In this document: one piece after another, positions 23,571 to 32,548 of the stretch
Position numbering within the stretch: position 1 is the first letter of the stretch
Layout: each line of letters opens with the position of its first letter
Assembly (NCBI GenBank): GCA_029856525.1
Contig: JAHQXC010000003.1
Coordinates: 1 to 38,369 of the forward strand
Length of the DNA: 38,369 nt
From: Candidatus Odinarchaeia archaeon
Lineage (GTDB): Archaea > Asgardarchaeota > Odinarchaeia > Odinarchaeales > Odinarchaeaceae
Reading direction: 5' to 3'
Made by a program: the position numbers and the translations under genes
Notes under the pieces: generated by a model
The model's database searches: none
Told to the model about the DNA's origin: nothing
The model's input: the letters and a program-made list of their open reading frames with translations, nothing else

Positions 23571-25139
23571 TTAACTAGTCACCTTTTTGAGAAGAATATC
23601 TGGACCGGCGAATTCTTTCACATATCCGCTTTGAAGAATGCTTTTCAGTTTATCCCAAGCCTCCTCATTTCTTATGCATCCAGGGTCAGGTGCTCTAAGA
23701 TCTTTGAAGTAATTGAATGAGCGTGCTCTGCAACCGCCACAGTAATATCTAAACTCGCAGCTACCGCAATTATCCTCTAATATATCTTTATCCCTGCATT
23801 CTTTTAGAACCTGGTTATTCACCCATAAATCCTCGAAGTCATCTCTATAAATGTTTCCTACTAAAACCTCTTTTTCATGCGGGAAGAAGACACATGGATA
23901 AAGGTCTCCGTTCGGTTCTATAGCCATATAGAAGCGACCGGCTCCGCATCCTCCTATAAATGAAGCGAGGTTTTTCAGTTTACCTGAAAAAGACGGGTTA
24001 TAAAAATGAGTTGGGACAACAACTTGATTACACTCTCCTTCGCTTAGAGATACACCCATAGCTCTCTCAGTTTGCTGGATTGCAACTCTTGCGAACTGGG
24101 GTGCGGTTGAAAGACAGTTAACTTTAACCTTTTTCTCAGATAAAGTATTCCATAAAATTGTTAAAAGCTCCTCTCTTTCCTGGGGTGTGAGATCCTGATC
24201 TATGATGTCGACGCCTCTTCCAGTAGGCACGAAATTATAGACCATAAACCAGTCGGCTCCAAGACTGTCAACGAATTTTATTAACTCCGGTATTTCTTTA
24301 TAGTTATAGTGGGTTACCGTCGTAGCAACCTCTACGAAAAGCCCTTCCGCCACACAGTTTTTAATACCTTCAACTGTTTTATTAAACGCTCCTTTAACAC
24401 CTCTGAATTCATCGTGTGTTTTAGGATCTAAGCCGTCTAAACTTATCTGGGCGAATTCTAATCCAGCGTTTTTAAATCTTTTAACAACCTCGCGATCAGC
24501 GAAAGTTAAAGCATTCGTAGCGCAGGCTACATACATACCCCGGTTGTGAGCGTGTCTTATCAATTTTAATATGTCTTTTCTTATAGTCGGTTCACCGCCT
24601 GAAAAAGCCAGTATTATCACACCAGCGTCTGCTAGTTTATCTATAACTTTCAACGCTTGCTCAGTTGTTAATTCATCCGGGTCAGCTACACCAGCATTCT
24701 CATAGCAGTGTTTACATTTAAGATTACATTTCCTGGTTACATTCCAGACGACTTGGAAGGGGGCTCCTGGAACAAAAGGCTTCCGCACACCGAATTGAGC
24801 GATTCCTTTTATAACGTTAGCTAATCCCCTCCGCCAGTATACGTCTGAGAACCTCTCCTTTAAATCTTTAACAGATACTCCGAAAGACGAGCCTCCTAAT
24901 TTAAGTATAGGAGCTAAAATTTTAGCTGCAATCTTACACCAAGGGCAGGCTTTATCCCTCTGCCCTGTATAAATCTGTAAAGCTACATCCAGCCTGTTGT
25001 CTTTGTCAAATTTACAGTACTTAGAGATGCCTTTGAGAACTCTTCTAACTAAAACATTCTCTGTGACGCCTTTGAACACTTCTATCATTGAACCTGTGTC
25101 AACTGTGGTTTTAACTCTTTGACCCTCTTCTTCAACCAT
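23571..25139 (-). CDS. Radical SAM/SPASM enzyme with N-terminal CPWC extension
   Basis: This 522-residue enzyme has a radical SAM core with the cluster motif CNLKCKHC (C138, C142, C145), SAM-binding GGEP (181-184) and the expected beta/alpha repeats. A C-terminal SPASM region carries many cysteines, including CGAGRF, GDLYPCVFF and the final CGSCEFRYYCGGC, which would hold extra Fe-S clusters. Such enzymes often modify peptides or make cofactors. The ~120-residue N-terminal extension contains CPWC (65-68), unusual and suggestive of an extra metal or redox site. There is no obvious precursor peptide gene nearby. ATG 25139 has a GGTG site upstream. The specific reaction is unknown; related archaeal proteins are linked to haem or tungsten-enzyme biology, not shown here. 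Confidence 0.9.
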   Translation of the reverse strand: MVEEEGQRVKTTVDTGSMIEVFKGVTENVLVRRVLKGISKYCKFDKDNRLDVALQIYTGQRDKACPWCKIAAKILAPILKLGGSSFGVSVKDLKERFSDVYWRRGLANVIKGIAQFGVRKPFVPGAPFQVVWNVTRKCNLKCKHCYENAGVADPDELTTEQALKVIDKLADAGVIILAFSGGEPTIRKDILKLIRHAHNRGMYVACATNALTFADREVVKRFKNAGLEFAQISLDGLDPKTHDEFRGVKGAFNKTVEGIKNCVAEGLFVEVATTVTHYNYKEIPELIKFVDSLGADWFMVYNFVPTGRGVDIIDQDLTPQEREELLTILWNTLSEKKVKVNCLSTAPQFARVAIQQTERAMGVSLSEGECNQVVVPTHFYNPSFSGKLKNLASFIGGCGAGRFYMAIEPNGDLYPCVFFPHEKEVLVGNIYRDDFEDLWVNNQVLKECRDKDILEDNCGSCEFRYYCGGCRARSFNYFKDLRAPDPGCIRNEEAWDKLKSILQSGYVKEFAGPDILLKKVTS

Positions 25140-25325
25140 TCTATAACACCGTTACTGAAATTTAAGATTTTAAAGCTTGATTATTCCCTTATAAGTTTTC
25201 TTATAAAAAGATTATCTTATCTTTCAACATATAAAATGTGTGAAATTTTAGCTTTAAATTAACTGAAATAATTCACGCAGTTAAATATTTAAACATATAT
25301 TAACCTTTTAGAATAGGGTGGAAGC

Positions 25326-26423
25326 ATGGTTAAAGTTACACTAATACCAGGAGATGGAATAGGCCCTGAAATAACAGAGGCCATGTTGAAATGTGTGGAA
25401 GCTACAGGAGCGGATATTCAATGGGAGAAGGTTTTAGCCGGGTCAGCGGCTATGGAAAAATACGGGGTTCCCCTACCGGAGGAGACTATCACATCTTTTA
25501 AGAAAACACGGGTTCTACTTAAAGGACCGATAACTACTAGTTTCGGCACAGGTTTCAGGTCTGTTACAGTCGCTCTAAGGCAAACATTTGATTTATACGC
25601 TAATGTTAGACCGGCTAAATCTATTGAGGGAGTTGAATCCAAGTTTAAAAACGTCGACCTCGTGATTATTAGAGAGAATACTGAAGGCTCCTATTCAGGT
25701 ATAGAATTTCAGAAAGCTTCACCTGAATTAAAAGAATTAATACAGCTCCTTAAACGCACACATAACGTGATAATCGACGAGGACACAGCTATATCTCTTA
25801 AGAAAATATCTGTAAAAGCCTCTCAGAGAATAGTGAAGTTCGCCTTCGATTACGCTGTTCAACATAATAGAAGAAAGGTTACATGCGTTCATAAAGCTAA
25901 TATACACAAGTTCAGCGACGGGCTGTTCCTCGAAGAAGCTAGGAGAATAGCTCAGCTTTACCCGGATATAGTATACGAGGAAAAGGTTGTAGATAATATG
26001 GCTATGCAGCTTGTTATGAAACCGGAGGAGTATGATGTATTAGTGACACCTAACCTTTATGGGGATATACTCTCAGATCTAGCTGCCGGTTTAGTAGGCG
26101 GACTAGGTCTTCTAGCCGGAGCTAACATTGGCTCAGAATACGCTATGTTCGAGCCTGTTCACGGATCAGCGCCTAAATACGCTGGTTTGAATAAAGTTAA
26201 TCCGACAGCTATGATCAACAGCGCTGTTATGATGCTTAGACATCTTAAAATGTTTCGTGAAGCTGAATTACTGGAGAAAGCCACCTTAAAAGTTATTAAG
26301 GACGGTGTTAAAGTAACATATGACTTATATAATAAGCCGGAGGGTTCACCGGCCGGTACAATGGAGATGGCTGATGAAATAACCCGGCAGATAGAATTAC
26401 TATTACAGAAAGGTGACGTATAA
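25326..26423 (+). CDS. Isocitrate/isopropylmalate dehydrogenase-family enzyme, likely isocitrate dehydrogenase
   Basis: This 365-residue beta-decarboxylating dehydrogenase has LIPGDGIGPEIT at the start, the arginines of the substrate site (ALRQTFDLYANVRP), RENTEGSYSGIE (Tyr123), catalytic Lys190 in VHKANIHKFSDG, and metal-binding Asp223, Asp247 and Asp251. In the substrate loop, Ser79 and Thr81 take the places of Ser113 and Asn115 of E. coli isocitrate dehydrogenase, supporting isocitrate-type recognition over isopropylmalate. HGSAPKYAG...KVNP carries Lys, Tyr and Val seen in NADP-specific enzymes (NAD forms have Asp-Ile). NADP use is therefore inferred. Homoisocitrate or D-malate are other options. 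It overlaps translation with a LarA-like gene. Confidence 0.9.
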   Translation: MVKVTLIPGDGIGPEITEAMLKCVEATGADIQWEKVLAGSAAMEKYGVPLPEETITSFKKTRVLLKGPITTSFGTGFRSVTVALRQTFDLYANVRPAKSIEGVESKFKNVDLVIIRENTEGSYSGIEFQKASPELKELIQLLKRTHNVIIDEDTAISLKKISVKASQRIVKFAFDYAVQHNRRKVTCVHKANIHKFSDGLFLEEARRIAQLYPDIVYEEKVVDNMAMQLVMKPEEYDVLVTPNLYGDILSDLAAGLVGGLGLLAGANIGSEYAMFEPVHGSAPKYAGLNKVNPTAMINSAVMMLRHLKMFREAELLEKATLKVIKDGVKVTYDLYNKPEGSPAGTMEMADEITRQIELLLQKGDV

Positions 26424-27671
26424 TTGGAGATTAAAATACCGTACGGTTCATCTTATCAGAAACTTGTCATCGACGACGAAAATATTTTGAAAATAGTATA
26501 TCCTAATAACGTGGAGAAACGTGATGAAATACGCGTTCTCGAAGAGGCTTTTAACAATCCTGTGGAAAGCCCGAGGTTAGCCGAGTTCTTAGATAATGTG
26601 AAACGTTTTATAATAGTGGTTAACGACGCTCAGAGGTCAACGCCTACATCTAAAATATTAAACTATATTGAACCTCAACTAGAGGGACGGGACTTTATTT
26701 TCCTAGTGGCTACAGGAGATCATAGAGCCCCAACGGAATCTGAGATTAAACAAATTTTAGGTGATAAGCTTTACAATAAATACCGTGATAGAGTAACATA
26801 CCATGACAGTAAGAAATCTGAGCTATACTATTTCGGTAAAAGCAGTCGGGGAACTGAAATCTATTTAAATAAGCTGGTCGCCGATTACGGTGCTATAATC
26901 GCGGTTAACTCGCTTGAACCGCATTATTTCGCAGGATACACAGGCGGTAGGAAGAGCCTTGTACCTGGGGTCGCAGGGTATAAGACTATCACCCAGAATC
27001 ACTCACTCTCCTTGTATAGAGAAGCCCAGTTAACGAGGCTTGAAGGCAACCCTGTTCACGAGGACTTCGAGGATATCGCTCGAATCGTCCTTGAAAAGAT
27101 TAGAATATTCGCAGTTAACGTTGTCACCGACGGGGACGGTGATATTTACGCCTGCGCTACAGGCGATATATTAAAATCTTTTTACACGCTTATAGAAGCA
27201 GCTGAAGAAGTCTACTGTGCTAGAATACCTTGTAAAGCTGAAATAGTGGTTACAATCGCCCGCCCGCCTCTCGACATCAACCTTTACCAGGCTCAAAAAG
27301 CTATAGAATCAGCTAAAATCGCGGTTAAAGATAAAGGAGTAATAATACTGGTAGCTGAATGCCGTGAAGGAATAGGTCCTCCTGATTTTTACAATCTTAT
27401 GAAAGAGTCCAGTAACCCTGATGAAATATTCGCTAAAATAAAAAGCAACTATAAGTTAGGTTACCATAAAACAGCTAAGCTCATAGAGACAGCGATGTTC
27501 TCTAATATATTTATAGTTTCAAGTATGAAGCCTGAGATTTTTGAGGGAACATTTATAAAGCCTTTCTCAAACATAGATAGCGCTCTTCAAGAAGCGCTTA
27601 AAATAACAGGGCGAGCTTCTAAAATACTTTTTCTAATGGATGGTGGAACAGTCGCCCCGATAATCAAATAA
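26424..27671 (+). CDS. LarA-type nickel-pincer racemase/epimerase homologue
   Basis: This 415-residue member of the LarA family (DUF2088 plus C-terminal domain) interconverts 2-hydroxyacid stereoisomers with a nickel-pincer cofactor attached to a lysine. The equivalents are in place: His100 (TGDHRAPTE), His167 (LEPHYFAGYTGGRKS), the cofactor lysine Lys177 and His193 (TQNHS). TTG 26424 follows the dehydrogenase stop TAA without a gap, so the two are coupled. LarA family members act on lactate, malate, sugar acids and others. The partner gene hints at a malate- or isocitrate-like 2-hydroxyacid. The cofactor genes larB, larC and larE are not in the window. Confidence 0.85.
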   Translation: MEIKIPYGSSYQKLVIDDENILKIVYPNNVEKRDEIRVLEEAFNNPVESPRLAEFLDNVKRFIIVVNDAQRSTPTSKILNYIEPQLEGRDFIFLVATGDHRAPTESEIKQILGDKLYNKYRDRVTYHDSKKSELYYFGKSSRGTEIYLNKLVADYGAIIAVNSLEPHYFAGYTGGRKSLVPGVAGYKTITQNHSLSLYREAQLTRLEGNPVHEDFEDIARIVLEKIRIFAVNVVTDGDGDIYACATGDILKSFYTLIEAAEEVYCARIPCKAEIVVTIARPPLDINLYQAQKAIESAKIAVKDKGVIILVAECREGIGPPDFYNLMKESSNPDEIFAKIKSNYKLGYHKTAKLIETAMFSNIFIVSSMKPEIFEGTFIKPFSNIDSALQEALKITGRASKILFLMDGGTVAPIIK

Positions 27672-27697
27672 TATTATGATTTTCAAGGGAGTTCTAA

Positions 27698-28828
27698 ATG
27701 AATCCGTTTTTAGATGGTAAACGCGCTCTCATCTGTTTTCTTAAAAAGAATCCTCACGATCATAAAATTTACAAACTTAAATTAGATGAATTGAAGAATC
27801 TCGTTAAATCCTTGAATATTATAATAGTGGATACAGTGGTTCAAACACGCCTTAAACCAACCTCTAACTATTACCTCGGGAAAGGAAGAGTGATGGCTGT
27901 TAAAGAGCAGATTAAAGAAAATAAAATCGATCTTATAATATTCTATAATAGATTGAGTAGTAAGCAGAGATTGAATTTAAACAGGTTTTTAGAAGTCCCA
28001 GTCCTGGATAGAAACGATATTATCTTCGAGTTATTCAGGCGGGGTGCATCCGATAAACTATCTCTACTACAGATAGAATACGCTGAAATCTCTAGAATGC
28101 TACCATACTATAAATTGATTGTGAAAGAAAAATTTATGAGTGATAGAGCTTTTCTCGGCTCAAGCGGCGAATACGGATATCATAACACTCTTAAAGCCTA
28201 TACTCGTAGACTCTGTAAGATTAAAGGGGAGATGGATGACTATTTCCAAGATAAATTATCCCAGATTGAAAAACGAAAAGCATTAAATAAGCCCTCTGTA
28301 TGTATTTCAGGCTATTACAATGCAGGTAAAACCACGCTTTTCAATTTTCTAACAGGAGAAAGCAAGGAGGCTAGCAGTAAACCTTTCACCACTCTGGTGA
28401 GCAAGTATCAGACATGTAAATTAGATAAAGATATACTCTTTATAGATACTATAGGGTTTGTAGCGGACATGGATTTAAACGTGTTAAAATCTTTCACTCT
28501 TAACATGCTAGATATTATGAACGCTGATCTTATCCTTTTCACAGTGGGTTTAGACGATGATCTTGAAGCTATTAAATTTAAAATACAACAGGGATTTGAA
28601 ATATACCGTGAGCTTCGAATCGACTTTAATAAAATACTTCTCGTTTTTACAAAAACAGATTTACTTGGTATAGAAGCATTCAAAAATTATAAATCAGCTT
28701 TAACGGAGCTGTATCCTCCTGATAAAACAATTTTTATATCTGTTTTAAACAGGTTTGGTTTACCGGATTTAATGGATAAGATTAAGTGTAATCTTAGAAC
28801 ACACGGCAATTGCATTGAAATCATTTAA
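27698..28828 (+). CDS. Divergent HflX-like GTPase
   Basis: This 376-residue protein has an N-terminal HflX domain (VDTVVQTRLKPTSNYYLGKGRV, about 43-65, and DLIIFYNRLSSKQRLNLNRFLEVPVLDR). The G domain shows G1 GYYNAGKT (205-212), FTTL (G2), DTIG (250-253, G3), TKTD (318-321, G4) and FISVLN (G5). HflX proteins bind ribosomes and rescue or split them. The glycine-rich loop that normally reads GxRGPGExxLE is replaced by GSSGEYGYHNTLKAYTRRL, and G4 is TKTD not NKxD. It is therefore an unusual member whose ribosome contact may differ. The ATG is preceded by AAGGGAG. Confidence 0.88.
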   Translation: MNPFLDGKRALICFLKKNPHDHKIYKLKLDELKNLVKSLNIIIVDTVVQTRLKPTSNYYLGKGRVMAVKEQIKENKIDLIIFYNRLSSKQRLNLNRFLEVPVLDRNDIIFELFRRGASDKLSLLQIEYAEISRMLPYYKLIVKEKFMSDRAFLGSSGEYGYHNTLKAYTRRLCKIKGEMDDYFQDKLSQIEKRKALNKPSVCISGYYNAGKTTLFNFLTGESKEASSKPFTTLVSKYQTCKLDKDILFIDTIGFVADMDLNVLKSFTLNMLDIMNADLILFTVGLDDDLEAIKFKIQQGFEIYRELRIDFNKILLVFTKTDLLGIEAFKNYKSALTELYPPDKTIFISVLNRFGLPDLMDKIKCNLRTHGNCIEII

Positions 28829-29010
28829 AAGTATTTTCAACTAAACCGGATATACTTTTGCACTCTGAGATCTATAGATTAACATGTTCATAGAATATAA
28901 GTTAAATAGACTGGGATAAAAGTTAAGTTTAAATAAAGTATTTTAAAACCGTTTCAAATTGCATAAAAGCGGGTTTATCGTTAACCGTGCCATTCATGGA
29001 AGCCTATGAC

Positions 29011-29613
29011 TTAAATCATAGATAGCTCAGTATTCCAAGGAGCGTTTTTGAAAATTATTCTTAAATTCTCACCTGTTTTAACGAGTTGAATATACCCGTC
29101 TCTTCTAAGATTTTTCAGTAGATTTATTAATTTTTCATTCGCCATCCTACTTTTAGCTTTCATGTTTTTCAAATCGGTTTCAGAATACTCTTCAGCTAAT
29201 GCTAATATTTTAAACTTAGGCTCTTTAATCAATAATTTCTTTATTAAAGCGTTTTTCTCAGCTAAAACTTTCTTAAACAAATTTTTTTCCTCTTCCAATC
29301 TATTTTTGAAATCGTCTACAATTAACTCCAAGCTCTTGTTTAAAGATTCAACATGTCTTGTAACGATTTTAATACTCTCTTTTAACAGTGTACTAGTCAG
29401 ATCTTCTAGGATGTTTTCTGAAGTTTTTTTAATGAATGTAATTTTCTCCTCTAACTCTGGGATTTTATTAAACAGGTTAAAGAGGGTTGTATCCGATTCA
29501 TTTTTAAAAGCTGAGGTTAGCTTTCTCGCGAATTCTTCTTTAATCTCGTAGAAAACACCGCTTAACTGTAGAAACAGTTTACGGATTCTTTCATCATTAT
29601 TCATTTTCAACAA
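29011..29613 (-). CDS. Coiled-coil protein with C-terminal winged helix
   Basis: This 200-residue protein has a long helical/coiled-coil N-terminal region (~1-135). It ends in a probable winged helix (residues ~138-195: ALAEEYSETDLKNMKAK...KLINLLKNLRRDGYIQLV). It starts inside the end of the nuclease-like gene (17-base overlap), so the two are translationally coupled. A hairpin CTATGA/TCATAG at 29005-29022 surrounds the stop and may help termination. It may be a DNA-binding or partner subunit for the nuclease; this is inference. Confidence 0.72.
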   Translation of the reverse strand: MLKMNNDERIRKLFLQLSGVFYEIKEEFARKLTSAFKNESDTTLFNLFNKIPELEEKITFIKKTSENILEDLTSTLLKESIKIVTRHVESLNKSLELIVDDFKNRLEEEKNLFKKVLAEKNALIKKLLIKEPKFKILALAEEYSETDLKNMKAKSRMANEKLINLLKNLRRDGYIQLVKTGENLRIIFKNAPWNTELSMI

Positions 29614-30289
29614 CTCTATTTAAAGAATAAATTTTCAAATCATACATTTCGATGTTGTTTAAAAAATTATTGAGCTTATAAACCGGTACTATAGGCACCA
29701 TGTTATGGAATTGTATTCGTTCATCATACCAGGTTATTATTAACGGAGTGATTTGTTTAACTGGAAGATTAGTGTAATCTTCTCTAAATTTTTTAGATTG
29801 CACGAGCATCTTTATTCTAGCATCCTGTTTTTCAGCGTATTTTACTAGTAGGCTTCTCTTACCTTGCCTAGCAGACCAGTGTTTAACATCCGCTGCGAGA
29901 ATTAAACCGTTTCTATAAGCTAAAATATCTATTTCGAAACGTTTACCAGCTTCTTTGAAACGATAGTGTAATTTACAATCGAATTCGTTAAATTCTAATA
30001 TTTTAGCGCAGAGATACTCGAATTGAACCCAATTTAAAACTTCGCTTAAATCTTCTATTGAAAGATGTTCTTCAATAAGCTTTATTATAATATGGGTTAG
30101 CGAATCTTTATCTTTAAGGTCAATCCACCCCTCCTGGTCTTCATCTCTCCCCAGAGATTGATTTATAAATCTTATAATATTCTCATCCACAACCGTTTTA
30201 CTCAAGAAAACTCTCCCAGAATTATCTTTCCCCAGGCTATTCTTAGAGATAAACTCTAAGACCTGTAAAGGTAGATCGCTTTCCCCCAT
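29597..30289 (-). CDS. PD-(D/E)XK nuclease-like protein
   Basis: This 230-residue protein has, in residues 88-150, the arrangement of the PD-(D/E)XK/Mrr restriction-endonuclease-like fold: a helix with Glu91 (QFEYLCAKILEF), then FEIDILAYRNGLILAADVKHW. Asp121, Asp134 and Lys136 form a D-x12-DxK core (Asp in place of the more common Glu). The following ARQGKRSL fits the helix after the active site. The ~85-residue N-terminal part is helical. It is likely an active or formerly active DNA nuclease for repair, processing or defence. It overlaps the downstream coiled-coil gene. Confidence 0.78.
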   Translation of the reverse strand: MGESDLPLQVLEFISKNSLGKDNSGRVFLSKTVVDENIIRFINQSLGRDEDQEGWIDLKDKDSLTHIIIKLIEEHLSIEDLSEVLNWVQFEYLCAKILEFNEFDCKLHYRFKEAGKRFEIDILAYRNGLILAADVKHWSARQGKRSLLVKYAEKQDARIKMLVQSKKFREDYTNLPVKQITPLIITWYDERIQFHNMVPIVPVYKLNNFLNNIEMYDLKIYSLNRVVENE

Positions 30290-30565
30290 TTCAATCTAAC
30301 CTAAAACTCTTAGTAAAATGATTTTCTCAACTCGAACTTTTAGCATTATAATTTTTAAATCAAATTTAATAGTATTTTAACTTTACCAAAAAATTATTTA
30401 CTTTAAACACCTGAAAGATACTAAAAATCCTGTTAGATTTAGAGGATCAGCTAACATGAATAATTCACTGTTTTTACTAGAACACTGCATGTTAATGGTT
30501 ATACTGGTTTACCGCCTATTTAAACTGCCTTAAAGATTTTTCAGAGAATATAATTTAATTTTTTA

Positions 30566-32548
30566 TTAATTAGTTTTTGAAGCTTTTTCGTCAACCGCGA
30601 CAGCTTCACGATCTTCTTTATGTATGTTTAATCTTTTCTCCGCTGCTTCTAATATTTCTTTTAGCATCATTGAATATGATAGGCCTGCGAACTTAGCCAT
30701 TTTAGCTAGATGCCCGTCCCAGCACCAGCCGGGGTTAGGGTTAACTTCTAGAAGCTTCGGGACACCGTTTTCATCTAATCTCCAATCGAATCTAGCGTAA
30801 TCCCTGCACTCTAATCTATTGAAGAGTTTAACACACCATTCAACTATAATATTATATGTTTCTGCGGGTAGATCCGCTACAACGGTTTTAATATTCCAGT
30901 AAGGTGAATCTGGAAGCCATTTAGCTTCATAACCGCATATTTTAGGTAACCCCTCCGGTATAGTGCTATAATCTTCCTCTGTTATAGGTAGAACTATGTA
31001 GTCAGGCGGGTTCCCGATTATCCCTACGCTTAAATCTTTTCCTGTTAGAAACTCTTCTACAAGAATATGCTTATCGTATCCGAATTTATCTCTTATCTCT
31101 GAAATAGCGGCTATGAACTCTTCTCTATTGTAAGCTACACTTTTCTGAGTTATTCCGAAACTGGAGTCACCGAAATTAGGTTTAACAATAACAGGGAAGT
31201 CGAAGTTGATTTCAAATGTTTTATCCTCTGGTTTAATGAACACAGCTTCCGGAACCGGTATACCCATTTCTCTTGCAACTCCTCTTACAAGAGATTTATC
31301 ATAGCAGATTGCTAGACATTGAGGGCCGGCTCCCGTGTAAGGTATACCAAGTACATCTAGTAAAGCTGGCACGTGAAGTTCTTTACGCGGATCGTTGAAG
31401 TAACCTTCATCACAAAGGTTTAAGACTAAATCTATTTTATCTTTTAACTTTATAAGATCGCTGATAAGTGTATCATGGTCGTTAAGATAAGTGAATTTAT
31501 AGCCTTCTAGTTCTCTTAAAGCATCTTTCATCTGGTCTATAGTGTAGATGTCGTCGTCGTCGAATACTGTTGAAGGTTTCACAGGGTCTCTTTTAGTCGG
31601 GTCTCCTAGAATTACAACTACGTTTTTAACTTCAGCTTTAGTTCTTCTTTTAACAGGGGACCATTCCTTTTTAACTAAAGCTGTTAGAACCAGCCGCTGC
31701 TCCATCATTCCAAGATCCTGTTTCCTCTTAGAATCTGTCGCTATCTCCCCCTGGAAAACTAGATCTGTGAAACCTGCGGCTGTTAGAAACTTTATTAGAG
31801 TATCTTTAGTGTAAAGTCTTTCAGCGTAGAATTGATCAGCTAAAACACCTTTATTAACGTGAGCTACCACTTCTCTGCAAATTAAACGCTGCTCATCTAC
31901 TGAAAGCGTTCTCTCCCTGCACACGTAATGTTTTTTATCAATCCACTCCCAGGATCGCGGTTGAAAATTCTTTTTCACATATTCCCCGTCAGCTACGTCG
32001 ATAAGCAGCTTACCCCACGGTTTCAAGACTCTGAAAACCTCTCTTAAAACCTTCATATCATCTTCAACAGTTTCAAAGTATCCGAAGCTGTTACCTAGAA
32101 TCATAACCGCGTCGAATGTGTCAGCTGGATAAGGAAGTTTTCTAGCATCCCCCTCCCTGAATTTCACTATTAAATTCTCTTTTTTAGCTGTGTTTCTAGC
32201 TTTCTGGATAAGGTATGATGAGCGGTCTAACCCCTCCACGTTTTTAAATCCGCGTCTAGCCAACTCTAGTGAATGCCGGCCGTGCCCGCAGCATAAGTCT
32301 AGTATCCGATCATCCGGCTGAAGTTTTAACATGTCAATGAATAGATCAACTTCTTTAGAAGTGATCTCCTCGTCGTCGACGACATCCGCGTCTGTTTTAA
32401 GATAAAGGGGGGTGAAAAGATTCCTCCACCAGTCAGGTCTAACATACTTTGCTAAATCATCTATCGGACCTAGAACTTTCACAGGTTTTTTACCGTTTTT
32501 TAAAGGCTTAACAGGTTTAACCTCTAATTCTTTTTTCATAGCCTCCAC
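30566..32548 (-). CDS. Fusion of a class I methyltransferase and a D-Ala-D-Ala-ligase-like ATP-grasp enzyme
   Basis: This 660-residue protein has two domains. Residues ~50-292 are a SAM-dependent methyltransferase: ILDLCCGHGRHSLELA (82-97), GLDRS (106-110), a DAVMILGNSFGYF stretch and FRVLKPWGKLLID. Residues ~305-640 are an ATP-grasp domain of D-alanine-D-alanine ligase type: LNLCDEGYFND, IPYTGAGPQCLAICYDKS, FPVIVKPNFGDSSFGI (lysine binding ATP), LVEEFLTGKDLSVGI and DWRLDENGVPKLLEVNPNPGW (metal-binding Glu/Asn). The substrate is unknown. Archaea lack ordinary peptidoglycan, so a small peptide-like or modified amino-acid product is more likely than a cell-wall precursor. GTG 32548 or ATG 32539 is the start (GGAGG at 32542-32546 on this strand). 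Confidence 0.88.
   Translation of the reverse strand: MEAMKKELEVKPVKPLKNGKKPVKVLGPIDDLAKYVRPDWWRNLFTPLYLKTDADVVDDEEITSKEVDLFIDMLKLQPDDRILDLCCGHGRHSLELARRGFKNVEGLDRSSYLIQKARNTAKKENLIVKFREGDARKLPYPADTFDAVMILGNSFGYFETVEDDMKVLREVFRVLKPWGKLLIDVADGEYVKKNFQPRSWEWIDKKHYVCRERTLSVDEQRLICREVVAHVNKGVLADQFYAERLYTKDTLIKFLTAAGFTDLVFQGEIATDSKRKQDLGMMEQRLVLTALVKKEWSPVKRRTKAEVKNVVVILGDPTKRDPVKPSTVFDDDDIYTIDQMKDALRELEGYKFTYLNDHDTLISDLIKLKDKIDLVLNLCDEGYFNDPRKELHVPALLDVLGIPYTGAGPQCLAICYDKSLVRGVAREMGIPVPEAVFIKPEDKTFEINFDFPVIVKPNFGDSSFGITQKSVAYNREEFIAAISEIRDKFGYDKHILVEEFLTGKDLSVGIIGNPPDYIVLPITEEDYSTIPEGLPKICGYEAKWLPDSPYWNIKTVVADLPAETYNIIVEWCVKLFNRLECRDYARFDWRLDENGVPKLLEVNPNPGWCWDGHLAKMAKFAGLSYSMMLKEILEAAEKRLNIHKEDREAVAVDEKASKTN

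Noticed and set aside
29162-29551. A 129-codon plus-strand frame opposite the coiled-coil gene.
   Set aside because: Antisense of a lysine/glutamate-rich coiled coil gives a phenylalanine/serine-rich frame; no independent start signal.
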